Positions 55,921 through 63,998 of a DNA stretch of 64,000 nucleotides are shown here, one piece after another. This DNA comes from Lachnospiraceae bacterium (lineage in GTDB: Bacteria; Bacillota; Clostridia; Lachnospirales; Lachnospiraceae). Made by a program: the position numbers and the translations under genes. Within the stretch, counting starts at the first letter, position 1; every line of letters begins with the position of its first letter. The notes beneath the pieces are model-generated. The model was not told the DNA's origin. It made no database searches and worked only from the letters and a program-made list of their open reading frames with translations. The stretch covers positions 1-64,000 of the forward strand of contig JAEELL010000130.1 in assembly GCA_016282745.1 (NCBI GenBank), in the 5' to 3' direction.

Positions 55921-57131
55921 TGTGAATGATCTACATACATCTTTTCAATTGCTTCAATTCTTCCAAGTCCTTCAATCTGTGTGTCTATTGATTCAAAATA
56001 ATTAGAAGCTGTAAACATACTCTTCCATGAGTCATCATCATCACCGGCCATATCGTTGTTTGCATGATCTCCTGCAACAACCATGAGTGGACGTAAAATA
56101 ACTTTTGTATATCCTGCAGCCTTTACTGCTTCAATGACTTTGTCACATGCTGTATCTTCAGGCTCACCCTCTACAGTTCCGATAAATACATTCTTATATC
56201 CAAGTTCATTCATCTGACTCTGCATCTGGCTGTAAGAAATCTTTGCTGTGTGGGAAGTACCGTGTCCCATAAATACAAATGCAACCTTATCTGCATCCGC
56301 TGCTTCAATACTATCAAAACCTGCATTCTTAATTGCGGCCTCTGTAACTGAAACGGCAACATTCTTCTTGTCATCGTTAATAACTGTTGCATCACTTCCA
56401 ACCTCGCCGAGAAGCGGCTCAGCAATTACAACTTTTTCAAATTTGTCTGTGTATTCATCAACTGCTGCCTTCAACTCATCATACTCAGCACCGTGCATAA
56501 GATGTGTAGGCTGAATAACTAATTTCTTAACTCCATTTGCAACGGCACGCTCTAATGCCTGCTCCATATTGTCAATCTTTGCATCTTCTCTTGCCTGAAT
56601 GTGATTGATAATAATCTGAGCAGTAAATGCTCTTCTGACAGACCAGTCAGGGAATGCTGCTTTAAGTGCATCCTCGATACCCTTGATATCCTTTACTCTG
56701 CTGTCATTAAATGATGTTCCAAAACTTACAACAAGTAACTCATTCTCACCGATTTCATCCTGATTAAGTGTGTCATCAAGTGACGCATCGCCTGTATCTC
56801 TTCCGAAGTAATCAGGGTCAGCTTCCTCACCTTCAACCAATTCCTTCTGTGCATCTGTCAATGCATCCCACGCATCCTTTGCTGCCTTACACTGCTCATC
56901 TGTCTTGTCTGTTCTCTCCTGAACATAGATAGCATCTATAAGTTCTGCCACTTTATCTGCAGCTGCTTTATCACTGTCTTGTGCATCTGTGTCACTGTCC
57001 GCTGCTTTAGCCTCTGTTGTTGTTTCATCTGCATCCTTATTATCCTTTGCTGCATCCTTTGCCCCGCATCCTACTAATGAGCTGCATGCAACTGCTGTTG
57101 CAAGTACTGTCACTAATAATTTTTTTCTCAT
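55896..57131 (-). CDS. cbiK: Lipoprotein sirohydrochlorin cobaltochelatase
   Basis: 411-aa class II chelatase that inserts Co(II) into sirohydrochlorin, the first step of the cobalt-early B12 route. It begins with a lipoprotein signal (lipobox SSLVGC, Cys22), an acidic Ala/Asp linker, and a short helical segment (about 58-105, with DALTDAQKELVE). The CbiK domain covers about 128-408: LLVVSFGTSF, metal-site His in IQPTHLMHG (210, 213) and MGHGTSH (290, 294). Enterobacterial CbiK is cytoplasmic and about 260 residues, but an exported form is known from Desulfovibrio. First gene after the riboswitch; GGAGG 9 bases before the ATG. Confidence 0.92.
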   Translation of the reverse strand: MRKKLLVTVLATAVACSSLVGCGAKDAAKDNKDADETTTEAKAADSDTDAQDSDKAAADKVAELIDAIYVQERTDKTDEQCKAAKDAWDALTDAQKELVEGEEADPDYFGRDTGDASLDDTLNQDEIGENELLVVSFGTSFNDSRVKDIKGIEDALKAAFPDWSVRRAFTAQIIINHIQAREDAKIDNMEQALERAVANGVKKLVIQPTHLMHGAEYDELKAAVDEYTDKFEKVVIAEPLLGEVGSDATVINDDKKNVAVSVTEAAIKNAGFDSIEAADADKVAFVFMGHGTSHTAKISYSQMQSQMNELGYKNVFIGTVEGEPEDTACDKVIEAVKAAGYTKVILRPLMVVAGDHANNDMAGDDDDSWKSMFTASNYFESIDTQIEGLGRIEAIEKMYVDHSQAAIDSTK

Positions 57132-57166
57132 CTGTACATTCCTCCTTTTAATACTGATAAATCATC

Positions 57167-57202
57167 TGACATGTTCATCTCTTGTGACATGTTCATCTCT
57201 TG
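57167..57202. repeat. Perfect 18-bp tandem duplication upstream of cbiK
   Basis: TGACATGTTCATCTCTTG is present twice without a gap in the leader between the riboswitch terminator and the cbiK binding site. Confidence 0.9.
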
Positions 57203-57242
57203 CTGACCTTATAAACTGTAAGCAAACATCACAATAAAAGAA

Positions 57243-57269
57243 CCTTATGACAAATAAAACGTCATAAGG
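57243..57269 (-). terminator. Attenuator terminator of the cobalamin riboswitch
   Basis: CCTTATGAC pairs perfectly with GTCATAAGG; on the minus strand TTCTTTTATT follows. It stands between the aptamer and cbiK, so the switch likely works by transcription termination when cobalamin is bound. Confidence 0.8.
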
Positions 57270-57395
57270 CTAATGTACATAATACTGAAAGAAAACCGAG
57301 GCATTATCATCAGTCACTTATAAAAATAACAATACATTCTCAGCTAACTTCGATATTAGACATTAAACCAATTACTCGTGGTATATACAGTCTAC

Positions 57396-57590
57396 TAATT
57401 GGCAGGTCTCCTGACTTACAGCATAAAACAGATTCTGCCTTCCCATTTTCACAGTGGCAAAAATATCAAAAAATATTGAATCTGTCTGTTATTAAAAATG
57501 CGCTGATTACAGTGACGAGTTCGCACAGGATTCTCACCTGTTTCCCTTTTCACCGGAACAGTTATATAACTATCCGACACCAATCGGTCG
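57396..57590 (-). ncRNA. Cobalamin (B12) riboswitch
   Basis: Read on the minus strand, the region has the conserved parts in order: P1 strand ATTGG near 57584, GGTGAAAAGGGAA, ACAGGTGAGAATCCTGTGCG, CACTGTAATCAGCG, a variable arm, GCCACTGTG with GGGAAGGC, and the B12 box GTCAGGAGACCTGCC near 57402-57416 that closes P1 with CCAAT. It precedes the 19-gene B12 operon and is followed by an attenuator. High cobalamin should lower expression of the operon. Confidence 0.96.
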
Positions 57591-57599
57591 CTACATGAG

Positions 57600-57627
57600 A
57601 TTATACTATATAATAATTGTTTTTCAA
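57600..57627 (-). promoter_or_regulatory. Promoter of the riboswitch and B12 operon
   Basis: Minus strand TTGAAA, 16-bp spacer, TATAAT; transcription would begin just before P1 of the aptamer. Confidence 0.75.
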
Positions 57628-57628
57628 C

Positions 57629-57679
57629 CCCGATTAAAAAAAAACAAAAAAATACCCGATTAAAAAAAATCAAAAAAGC
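57629..57679. repeat. A-tract direct repeat between divergent promoters
   Basis: CCCGATTAAAAAAAA followed by CAAAAAA is present twice in tandem (from 57629 and 57654). It separates the B12 promoter from the SdpI-like gene promoter and may act as an upstream element for both. Confidence 0.7.
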
Positions 57680-57680
57680 T

Positions 57681-57709
57681 TTGACATATATAACTTCTAT
57701 TATTATAAT
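57681..57709 (+). promoter_or_regulatory. Perfect consensus promoter of the SdpI-like gene
   Basis: TTGACA (57681-57686), exactly 17 bases, TATAAT (57704-57709). Both boxes match the sigma-A consensus fully. Confidence 0.92.
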
Positions 57710-57731
57710 ACACTTAATATTTTTTTAGCTT

Positions 57732-58652
57732 GTGCGGCTGGTGCATGCTAAATTAAGGGGAGGGATTTACATTAACAGATATCGTTCAGTGGCGGTGGCA
57801 GCATTTGCCGGAATGTTTTTTCCGACAACATTCTGTCTTCTTTTCAGAGATATTATACCCGATAATATAGATGAAGAGTACAACATGGATATACAGACTG
57901 TTTTCCATGTCATCATCGGGCTATTATTTATTTCATTCGGCATTTTCTGGTATCACAGAAAATATTCAACATATTACAGTTTCAAAAGTGTGTGGTGCAT
58001 AAAAAGCCAGGAAAACTGGTATGCCACTCACAAATTCACTGGGATTGTATGGATTATTTCAGGTATTATAGTATTTTCAACCCTTTATATCAGGATGAAT
58101 GATTTATTTTTTATTCTATCCGCACTTTTTGCATTGATGCTGCTTACTCCATTTGTTTTTTCTTTCTTTTTTCATCTGCATCAAAAAATAAAAGGAATTG
58201 ATATTTCAGAAAATGAATTTTATCCACCAGAAGAAAAAAAATTGCTTGTTATAACAGCAATTATCGGCTTAGTTATTCTTGGGTTTGCTGCCCAATGTAT
58301 TACAACCGGTAATATCAGATACAAATTTACTTCATCCGAATTCAATACCAGTGGTAGTTACTGGAATGATGTAACTGTTAAATACAAGGATATTACAAAT
58401 ATTGAATTTTCAAAGGAAGATATTCCCGGAAGACGTATCTTCGGATATGGTGGTCTAACCACTGAGATGGGGAATTTTTACCACATAGATTATAAATACT
58501 ATAAGCAATACACTTATCTAAAAAACAAAGCCTGTATTATAATTAGCTATAAGAATGATTACCTTATTATAAACGAAACAGACTACGCCAAGACAAAAAA
58601 ATTGTATAAAAAACTATGTACTTATTTGAACAAATCTGTTTCAAAAAAATAG
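57732..58652 (+). CDS. SdpI-like membrane protein with C-terminal PH-like domain
   Basis: Up to 306 aa. The N-terminal half has five to six TM segments with the SdpI/YhfL signature region FKSVWCIKSQENWYATHKFTG between two of them; the C-terminal part (about 200-300) is beta-rich and resembles a bacterial PH domain. SdpI relatives give immunity to secreted peptides and can bind regulators, but none is next to it here. The start is unclear: GTG at 57732 has no binding site, whereas a strong GGGGAGGG (57757-57764) is 6 bases before an ATT codon at 57771, in frame, before the first membrane segment. ATT initiation, or loss of an ATG, is possible. Confidence 0.75.
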   Translation: MRLVHAKLRGGIYINRYRSVAVAAFAGMFFPTTFCLLFRDIIPDNIDEEYNMDIQTVFHVIIGLLFISFGIFWYHRKYSTYYSFKSVWCIKSQENWYATHKFTGIVWIISGIIVFSTLYIRMNDLFFILSALFALMLLTPFVFSFFFHLHQKIKGIDISENEFYPPEEKKLLVITAIIGLVILGFAAQCITTGNIRYKFTSSEFNTSGSYWNDVTVKYKDITNIEFSKEDIPGRRIFGYGGLTTEMGNFYHIDYKYYKQYTYLKNKACIIISYKNDYLIINETDYAKTKKLYKKLCTYLNKSVSKK

Positions 58653-58716
58653 CAAAAACGGTGAAAATCAAAAAAACAAAAGACTATAGATTTAAACCGA
58701 TTAGGCTTAAATAAAA

Positions 58717-58772
58717 AAATGCTGTGTAGCGTCAACACATAAATTGATATGTGAAGAATCTGTACAGCATTT
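58717..58772. terminator. Convergent terminator between the SdpI-like gene and the lipoprotein gene
   Basis: AAATGCTGT pairs with ACAGCATTT around an inner hairpin (ACACAT/ATGTG); poly-A before and TTTTTAT after allow use from both sides. Confidence 0.75.
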
Positions 58773-58821
58773 TTATAATTTAGTATTCGTATTTTGCTAT
58801 TTACATTTTGATATTTGTACT

Positions 58822-59388
58822 TTACTTTTCTATTTTTAATGTAACATTGCCGTCACCTTTTGACTCATTATCCTCAGAGTACTCTTCTACCAATTTGATA
58901 GACTTCGAATCAAATATTACAGAAATAACAGTATCATCATCTTTGTTTGAACTATTCAACAAAGTGATTTTATTCTCCCTATCAAACAAAGAAATAGGAA
59001 ACTGAAATGTCGAATCACCATCATCAAAGAGTTTTTCATATCTCTTTGAGTTGACTTTCAAAGTATCATATGTATCACCGTTAAGATGTAATACAACTAT
59101 ACATTCTTTGCTTGTCACCTGCATACTAATCTCAGACTGAACCAAATCTTTCTTATCTTCCTCTTTGACAGATGCGTTCAATGTGTAAAACCCCTGCGCA
59201 AGGTTTAAATCCTTTAATCTTGTTCCTTTGACCTCCGCCTGCTTTGCCTCAGTTTCCTTTTTTTCTGTAGCTATCACCGGCATTAATCCTGAAGTCGGCT
59301 CCTCTTTAGCTTTCTTTTTACTGCACCCTGTAAACATTGTTAATGCTATAATTGCAGCTAATGATGCTGCCATTACTCTCTTATTCAT
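58822..59388 (-). CDS. Small lipoprotein with the same domain as the B12-operon lipoprotein
   Basis: 188-aa lipoprotein: signal segment and lipobox MFTGC at about residue 22, a Lys/Glu linker, then one domain (about 60-185). It aligns with the second repeat of the lipoprotein at 54823: G-x-YTL, SEISMQV strand, DTYDTLKVNSKRY against YDYMMVGEDKY, DGDSTFQFPISLFD against GNSTFVIPFDVFD, and ISVIFDSKSI against YTLQFDSASI. It is a single gene outside the riboswitch operon. The ATG at 59388 follows AGGAG. Ligand unknown. Confidence 0.75.
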   Translation of the reverse strand: MNKRVMAASLAAIIALTMFTGCSKKKAKEEPTSGLMPVIATEKKETEAKQAEVKGTRLKDLNLAQGFYTLNASVKEEDKKDLVQSEISMQVTSKECIVVLHLNGDTYDTLKVNSKRYEKLFDDGDSTFQFPISLFDRENKITLLNSSNKDDDTVISVIFDSKSIKLVEEYSEDNESKGDGNVTLKIEK

Positions 59389-59491
59389 ATTCTTCTCCTT
59401 TAAAATACATAAGATTGATAAATCCATTTTATCACAATTAGTCAACAGATTCCATGTCTCATTTTTTTGTCATCCGCTCAATTTACTCCAA

Positions 59492-59890
59492 TTATAATAA
59501 AAATCCGCTACCCACAAACTGTGCAACATCTCTCCCTATATCATCAGTTACATCAACATTGATAATTGTTGTGCTCCTGCCCTTCTTTTTGCAATATGCT
59601 CTCGCAAAAAGTTTGCTGCCTTTTGGTGCTCCAAGGTAATTGATGCTAACCTGCTGCGCAACTGTTGGCATATGTATATTATTTGACAAAGTAGCAAAAG
59701 CAAAATCTGCAAGGGTAAAAATAACACCTCCCATGATTCCACCGTTTGCGTTCTTGTGTGACTCATCAAGAATCATACTGCACAAACTGTGTTCTTCACT
59801 CAGTTCTTCAAGAACTGAACCATTGTCTGTTGCGAATCTGTCTTTTTTAAAATACTCTCTTGCCTCTTCAATATTGTTAAATGTTCCCAT
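59492..59890 (-). CDS. PaaI-type hotdog thioesterase
   Basis: 132-aa single hotdog-fold protein of the PaaI/YdiI group: NANGGIMGGVIFTLADFAFA is the active-site helix (Asn in place of the common His, Asp kept), and VSINYLGAPKGSKLFARAYCKKKGRSTTIINVDVTD is the central sheet. Such proteins hydrolyse aromatic or other acyl-CoA esters as tetramers. Substrate not determinable. AGGAG before the ATG; no operon partner. Confidence 0.85.
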   Translation of the reverse strand: MGTFNNIEEAREYFKKDRFATDNGSVLEELSEEHSLCSMILDESHKNANGGIMGGVIFTLADFAFATLSNNIHMPTVAQQVSINYLGAPKGSKLFARAYCKKKGRSTTIINVDVTDDIGRDVAQFVGSGFLL

Positions 59891-59982
59891 TTTTTCTCCT
59901 AAAATTCTGTTATTTATCAGTCCTATTTTCTTAATCAGTCATATCCTGTTGAATGTAATCTGAATATTGATCATCTTTGATT

Positions 59983-60154
59983 ACAGAAATCTATCTGATT
60001 TTCAGTCTAACTTTGTTTCAGAAATCTATCTGATTTTCAGTCTGCTTTGTTACAGAAATCTATCTGAATTTTAGTCTGACTTTGTTGCAGAAATCTATCT
60101 GATTTTCAGTCTGCTTTGTTACAGAAATCTATCTGATTTTCAGTCTGCTTTGAT
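59983..60154. repeat. 34-35-bp tandem repeat across the stop codon of the DUF1015 gene, five copies
   Basis: Unit ACAGAAATCTATCTGATTTT plus CAGTCTGCTTTGTT begins at 59983, 60018, 60052, 60087 and 60121. The stop at 60140-60142 and the codons for the last residues (IKAD) are inside the last copy; four copies lie downstream in the 250-base gap 59891-60139. Confidence 0.93.
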
Positions 60155-61339
60155 TCTGTGAGCTTCGATATAGTATCTCTTCTCGTTTGCGTGTCCCATA
60201 GAAAATGTCTTTCTTGGGAGTGAACCGTCTGCACGGATTGCCGGGAAGAATGATTCCTTTGTCATCCCCTCGAAAATAAGACCGAGGACATTGTCTTTCT
60301 TAGACAAGGACTTAACTACTTCCTCACCGTGAATGTAATCTAATTTTACATTCTTATTCTCGCTCATGTAAAGATCAATGAACTGCTGAAGTGTTCCAAC
60401 CGGAAGTTTTGCCATGGCATTAACTTCTACCACGCCGTTTGTCTGGCTTGTGTAATATTCAAACTTCTGTGTCTCACCGTTGCCATGCTCATCTGTATAC
60501 TGCTTGAACTTTGTAAGGAAATCATTACTGTCAACGTCAAAGAGTACGCGATAGATTGGTTCAAACTCAATACTTCTGTCATGAACATTCTCAATCTCAA
60601 CGAGAGCATATCTGGCATTCTCATCACCGGACTGTTTGTAATATTCCTTTGCAGCTGCAAGAGAATGATTACCGTCTCCAACTACAAAGAGAACATCGTC
60701 ACCGCTGAGCATAAGCTTGCCAAGGGACTCCTGAACTTCGTCAACTGCCTGATCATTTAAGAACCATCCCTTGATGTGACCACCGTTCTTCATAAGGTCA
60801 AAATCGTATGCCACTTCAAACTCATCTTTCTTTTTTTCCAGTGGTTTGACAACAGATCTTGTAGGATCGTCAAACAAAAGAAGAATGTGTGGAAGTTCTA
60901 AGATAGCATCCTTTCTGATTTCGATACGGGCAGGAAGTCTGTCCTTGATTGTCTCCTCAGTCGCCCGAACCAAAGTCTTACTGTCTTTGCTGTAATCATA
61001 ATCCTCAAGGTCAACAAGTCCCACCAGACCTTTTCTTATGTTGTCTCCCACATTTCTCTCAACATAAATAAGAGAATTCTTGTGAATTGCAAATACATCA
61101 TTCTTCACATATTCTCTCATGGTAGCATTAATCTTATTTACACTCTCACTGTTATCTTCTTTCAGATAAACCTCAGGAAGAATAACGTTGAGGGCTGACG
61201 GTGCATCACCAACTATGTTCTTAACATCCTCCCAATACTCAGGCTCAGATGTAAACTGATCACATGCTACAACCGCCCATTTCTCAAAATCCTTTTTTGG
61301 CAGCATAATGTCTGCCGGATAAAAATATCTGTCTCTCAT
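60140..61339 (-). CDS. DUF1015 family protein
   Basis: 399-aa soluble protein. YPADIMLPKK at the start, WAVVACDQFTSEPEYW, the LIYVERNVGDNIRKGLVGLVDLEDYDY segment, and VVGDGNHSLAAAKEYY are the conserved blocks of DUF1015. Members are common in Clostridia, where they are often found next to serine biosynthesis genes; no such gene is here. A nucleotide-handling or kinase-like role has been proposed for distant relatives, but none is assigned. AGGAG precedes the ATG. C-terminal codons lie within a tandem repeat. Confidence 0.8.
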   Translation of the reverse strand: MRDRYFYPADIMLPKKDFEKWAVVACDQFTSEPEYWEDVKNIVGDAPSALNVILPEVYLKEDNSESVNKINATMREYVKNDVFAIHKNSLIYVERNVGDNIRKGLVGLVDLEDYDYSKDSKTLVRATEETIKDRLPARIEIRKDAILELPHILLLFDDPTRSVVKPLEKKKDEFEVAYDFDLMKNGGHIKGWFLNDQAVDEVQESLGKLMLSGDDVLFVVGDGNHSLAAAKEYYKQSGDENARYALVEIENVHDRSIEFEPIYRVLFDVDSNDFLTKFKQYTDEHGNGETQKFEYYTSQTNGVVEVNAMAKLPVGTLQQFIDLYMSENKNVKLDYIHGEEVVKSLSKKDNVLGLIFEGMTKESFFPAIRADGSLPRKTFSMGHANEKRYYIEAHRIKAD

Positions 61340-61572
61340 GGTTATATTCTCCTCTAATTATAATCAGCGATAATCTCTGTAATACTTCTAACCGGTGATT
61401 ACCACTGCAATATTCAGTACTCCGACTGCGTTCAAAACACTCTGTAAAAAATGATACCACAATATTATGGGAATTTAAAGGAGAATGTAGATATGCAAAC
61501 AATGAAGAGGGAAAAATGTGAGAATTGCATGTAAATATCATGCAAGAATCATTTACTGACAATAAGATAAAA

Positions 61573-61623
61573 CAAGGGATTATGTGTGAAGATAACATTG
61601 TATCTGTGACACATAATCCCTTG
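61573..61623 (-). terminator. Long-stem terminator downstream of the LRR gene
   Basis: CAAGGGATTATGTGT is perfectly inverted at 61609-61623 (15-bp stem, 21-base loop) and followed on the minus strand by TTTTATC. It would place the LRR gene's downstream repeats inside its 3' untranslated region. The rest of the 530-base gap 61340-61869 holds the repeats and no gene. Confidence 0.7.
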
Positions 61624-61683
61624 CAATTCTGAGGTAAATCTATCTGAAAAAATTTTTAATTATTCTGATAAATGATTATTTTT

Positions 61684-61860
61684 TATCACATGATGAGCAT
61701 AAATAAATCTATCTCTATCTGTTATTTTTGAGTTGTTATATAACTGATTACTGCTTATCACATGATGAGCATAAATAAATCTATCTCTATCTGCTATTTT
61801 TGAGTTGTTATATAACTGATAACTGATTACTGCTTATCACATGATATTAATAAGTAAATA
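61684..61860. repeat. 72-79-bp tandem repeat after the LRR gene, about 2.3 copies
   Basis: Copies start at 61684, 61756 and 61835 with TATCACATGATGAGCATAAA; the second has a 7-base internal duplication (AACTGAT). It ends 10 bases before the LRR stop codon. Confidence 0.9.
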
Positions 61861-61869
61861 ACTTAGTAA

Positions 61870-63807
61870 TTAGATTACTTTGTAACCAATGAACCACTTT
61901 GAAGTTGCATATGACATTGCATATGAATTCTTCTTACAATAGAATGTCACGTTCGCACAGTTCTTGAATGATGACTTTGCAATCTTCTTTACACTCTTTG
62001 GCACTTCAATCTTCTCAAGCTTTCCACACCCTTTGAAGGCATTCTTTCTAATGTATTTTACGCCGTCCCTGATGTAGACTTTCTTGAGTTTTTCACAGCT
62101 CCAGAATGTTGCTGCTGAAATCTTTTGAACACTACCGGGAATTACAACCTTCTCAAGATTATTGCAGCTTTCAAATGCACACTCTCCGATGTGTCTAACT
62201 GAATTTGGAATTGAAACACCTGTAATCTGAGAATTTTGGAAAGCAGAGTCCGCAATAATAAATGTATTATTTGGAATTGTGTAACTTCCCTTCTTTGCAT
62301 TTGGATAAGCAATAAGTTCGTATCCTTTATTTCCGTTATACTCATAATTTCTAAAGAGAACTCCGTCCATAGCAACGAATCTGTCATTATCACCTGCATC
62401 AAATGCCTCGATATTTACACATCCGTAGAACGCTTCACTGTCAACTGAAGTAACTTCTGCAGGGATTTTAAATGTACCTGTAACACCTCCGGGAACAAGT
62501 AACAGTTTTCTGTCTGCTTTGTCAACGATGCAGTTACCGCTTGTTGCATACATTTCATTCTTCTCATCAATAGTAATTGATGTAAGGCTCTTACAATTTG
62601 CAATAGCATTGATATGGAAGTCCTCAACCTGAGGTCCAATCTTAACTGATTTCAACTTTTCGCAATCAGAAAATGCCCAGTAATCTACATTCTTTACTGT
62701 ACTTGAAAGATCAACTTCCACCAAACCTGTATTTTGGAATGCTGCGTAATCGATTGTGTCAATTGATGTAGGGAAAGAAATCTTTGAAAGTGAAGTACAT
62801 CCTGTGAATGCATTTTCTCCAATATATGTAACATTGCCAAGTGAAACATCTGCTAAAATCTTATTATCAGTAAAAGTCTCCTTGTCAATATTCTTAAGTC
62901 CCTTACCGATAACAACCTTCTTTAAACCGCCACATTCACTGAAAGCATGTGTTTTTATCTCTGTTACTGAATCAGGAATAACAATCTCTGTAATTTGCGA
63001 TCCAATGAAAGCACTCTCATCAATCTTCTTTAATCCGTTAGGCAACTTAATAGAGTTGATTCCGGATTTTTTGAATGCCTCCTGACCAATATTTTCAAGA
63101 CCTGCCGGGAGAGAAACCTCTTTTAACTTTTTAGTTACCGCAAAAGTACTTTCCTCAATTGTTTTTACTTTTGAAGGAATTGTAATACTCTTAATTCCTG
63201 AACTGAAAAATGCGCTTTCTCCAATCTTTTCAACGCCGCTTCCCAATTTGATGTCATCTAAAGATTTACATCTTGAGAATGTACTATTTGGAACAGTCTT
63301 TGCATTCCAAACAACCTTTTTAAGTTTTGGACAACTTGCAAATGTACCACTACCAATCTTCTTTACATTCTTATCAATAGTAACCTGCTTTATTCCTGTA
63401 CGGGCAAAAGCATAATTTCCAATTTTCTTCAAAGACTTTGGAAGTTTAACCTCTTCAAGTGTTCTCTCTTCTTCAAATGTATATGACTTAATACCTGTGA
63501 TACCGTCACCGATGACAACTTTTTTGATTGTGAGTTTTTCCCAACTATCTGAGTATTCAACACTTCCTTTTCCGGTGATTGAAAGAGTCTTGGTGTCTTT
63601 GTTATAAGTCCATTTTGCTTCCTTACCGCATGTGTTATCAGCCGCAAGAACATTCTGCGGATTCACCATCGGGATTGCCATGCAAAGTCCCATTGATAAT
63701 AATAAAGCATTTGAAATTGATTTCTTTGACATTGTTGTCTTGCTCATTGTTGTCCTTCTCATTGTTTTCCTATTCATTGTTGTCCTATTTACTGTGTTCT
63801 TAGTCAT
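61870..63807 (-). CDS. Secreted BspA-like leucine-rich repeat protein
   Basis: 645-aa predicted surface protein. The ATG at 63807 has GGAGG at 8 bases. An unusual basic N-terminus with four imperfect TTM-(N/S)-(R/K)-(K/T) repeats precedes the signal peptide (ISNALLLSMGLCMAIPMVNPQNVLAA, to about residue 56). The remainder is about 20 LRR_5 (BspA/Treponema pallidum-type) repeats of 22-23 residues with consensus like LKKIGNYAFARTGIKQVTI. There is no LPXTG or obvious anchor at the C-terminus. Such proteins mediate binding to host or microbial surfaces. Confidence 0.9.
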   Translation of the reverse strand: MTKNTVNRTTMNRKTMRRTTMSKTTMSKKSISNALLLSMGLCMAIPMVNPQNVLAADNTCGKEAKWTYNKDTKTLSITGKGSVEYSDSWEKLTIKKVVIGDGITGIKSYTFEEERTLEEVKLPKSLKKIGNYAFARTGIKQVTIDKNVKKIGSGTFASCPKLKKVVWNAKTVPNSTFSRCKSLDDIKLGSGVEKIGESAFFSSGIKSITIPSKVKTIEESTFAVTKKLKEVSLPAGLENIGQEAFKKSGINSIKLPNGLKKIDESAFIGSQITEIVIPDSVTEIKTHAFSECGGLKKVVIGKGLKNIDKETFTDNKILADVSLGNVTYIGENAFTGCTSLSKISFPTSIDTIDYAAFQNTGLVEVDLSSTVKNVDYWAFSDCEKLKSVKIGPQVEDFHINAIANCKSLTSITIDEKNEMYATSGNCIVDKADRKLLLVPGGVTGTFKIPAEVTSVDSEAFYGCVNIEAFDAGDNDRFVAMDGVLFRNYEYNGNKGYELIAYPNAKKGSYTIPNNTFIIADSAFQNSQITGVSIPNSVRHIGECAFESCNNLEKVVIPGSVQKISAATFWSCEKLKKVYIRDGVKYIRKNAFKGCGKLEKIEVPKSVKKIAKSSFKNCANVTFYCKKNSYAMSYATSKWFIGYKVI

Positions 63808-63847
63808 TGTAAAAGCCTCCATGATTTTCATATTATTTTTTCTGCTA

Positions 63848-63998
63848 ACATCCCTTTTGGCGTTTTTCTCATTTGGGTTGTAAGAAGATTTTGTTTTGAG
63901 TTTACATAACTGTATGTTTTTCAATTATACTTACATCCCTTTTAATGTTTTTCTCGTTTGGGTTGTTAGATGATTTCGTTTAAAGTTTACATAACTGT
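63848..63998. repeat. Direct repeat of about 66 bp, 85-bp period, upstream of the LRR gene
   Basis: ACATCCCTTTTGGCGTTTTT to ATAACTGT (63848-63913) recurs with few changes at 63933-63998. It covers the promoter area of the LRR gene and continues towards the window end. Confidence 0.85.

Noticed and set aside
57449-57673. Minus-strand frame over the B12 leader
   Set aside because: It lies across the cobalamin aptamer and its promoter; open by chance.
59983-60154. Five-copy repeat considered as a CRISPR array
   Set aside because: Units of 34-35 bp are directly joined with no unique spacers, and no cas genes are present.
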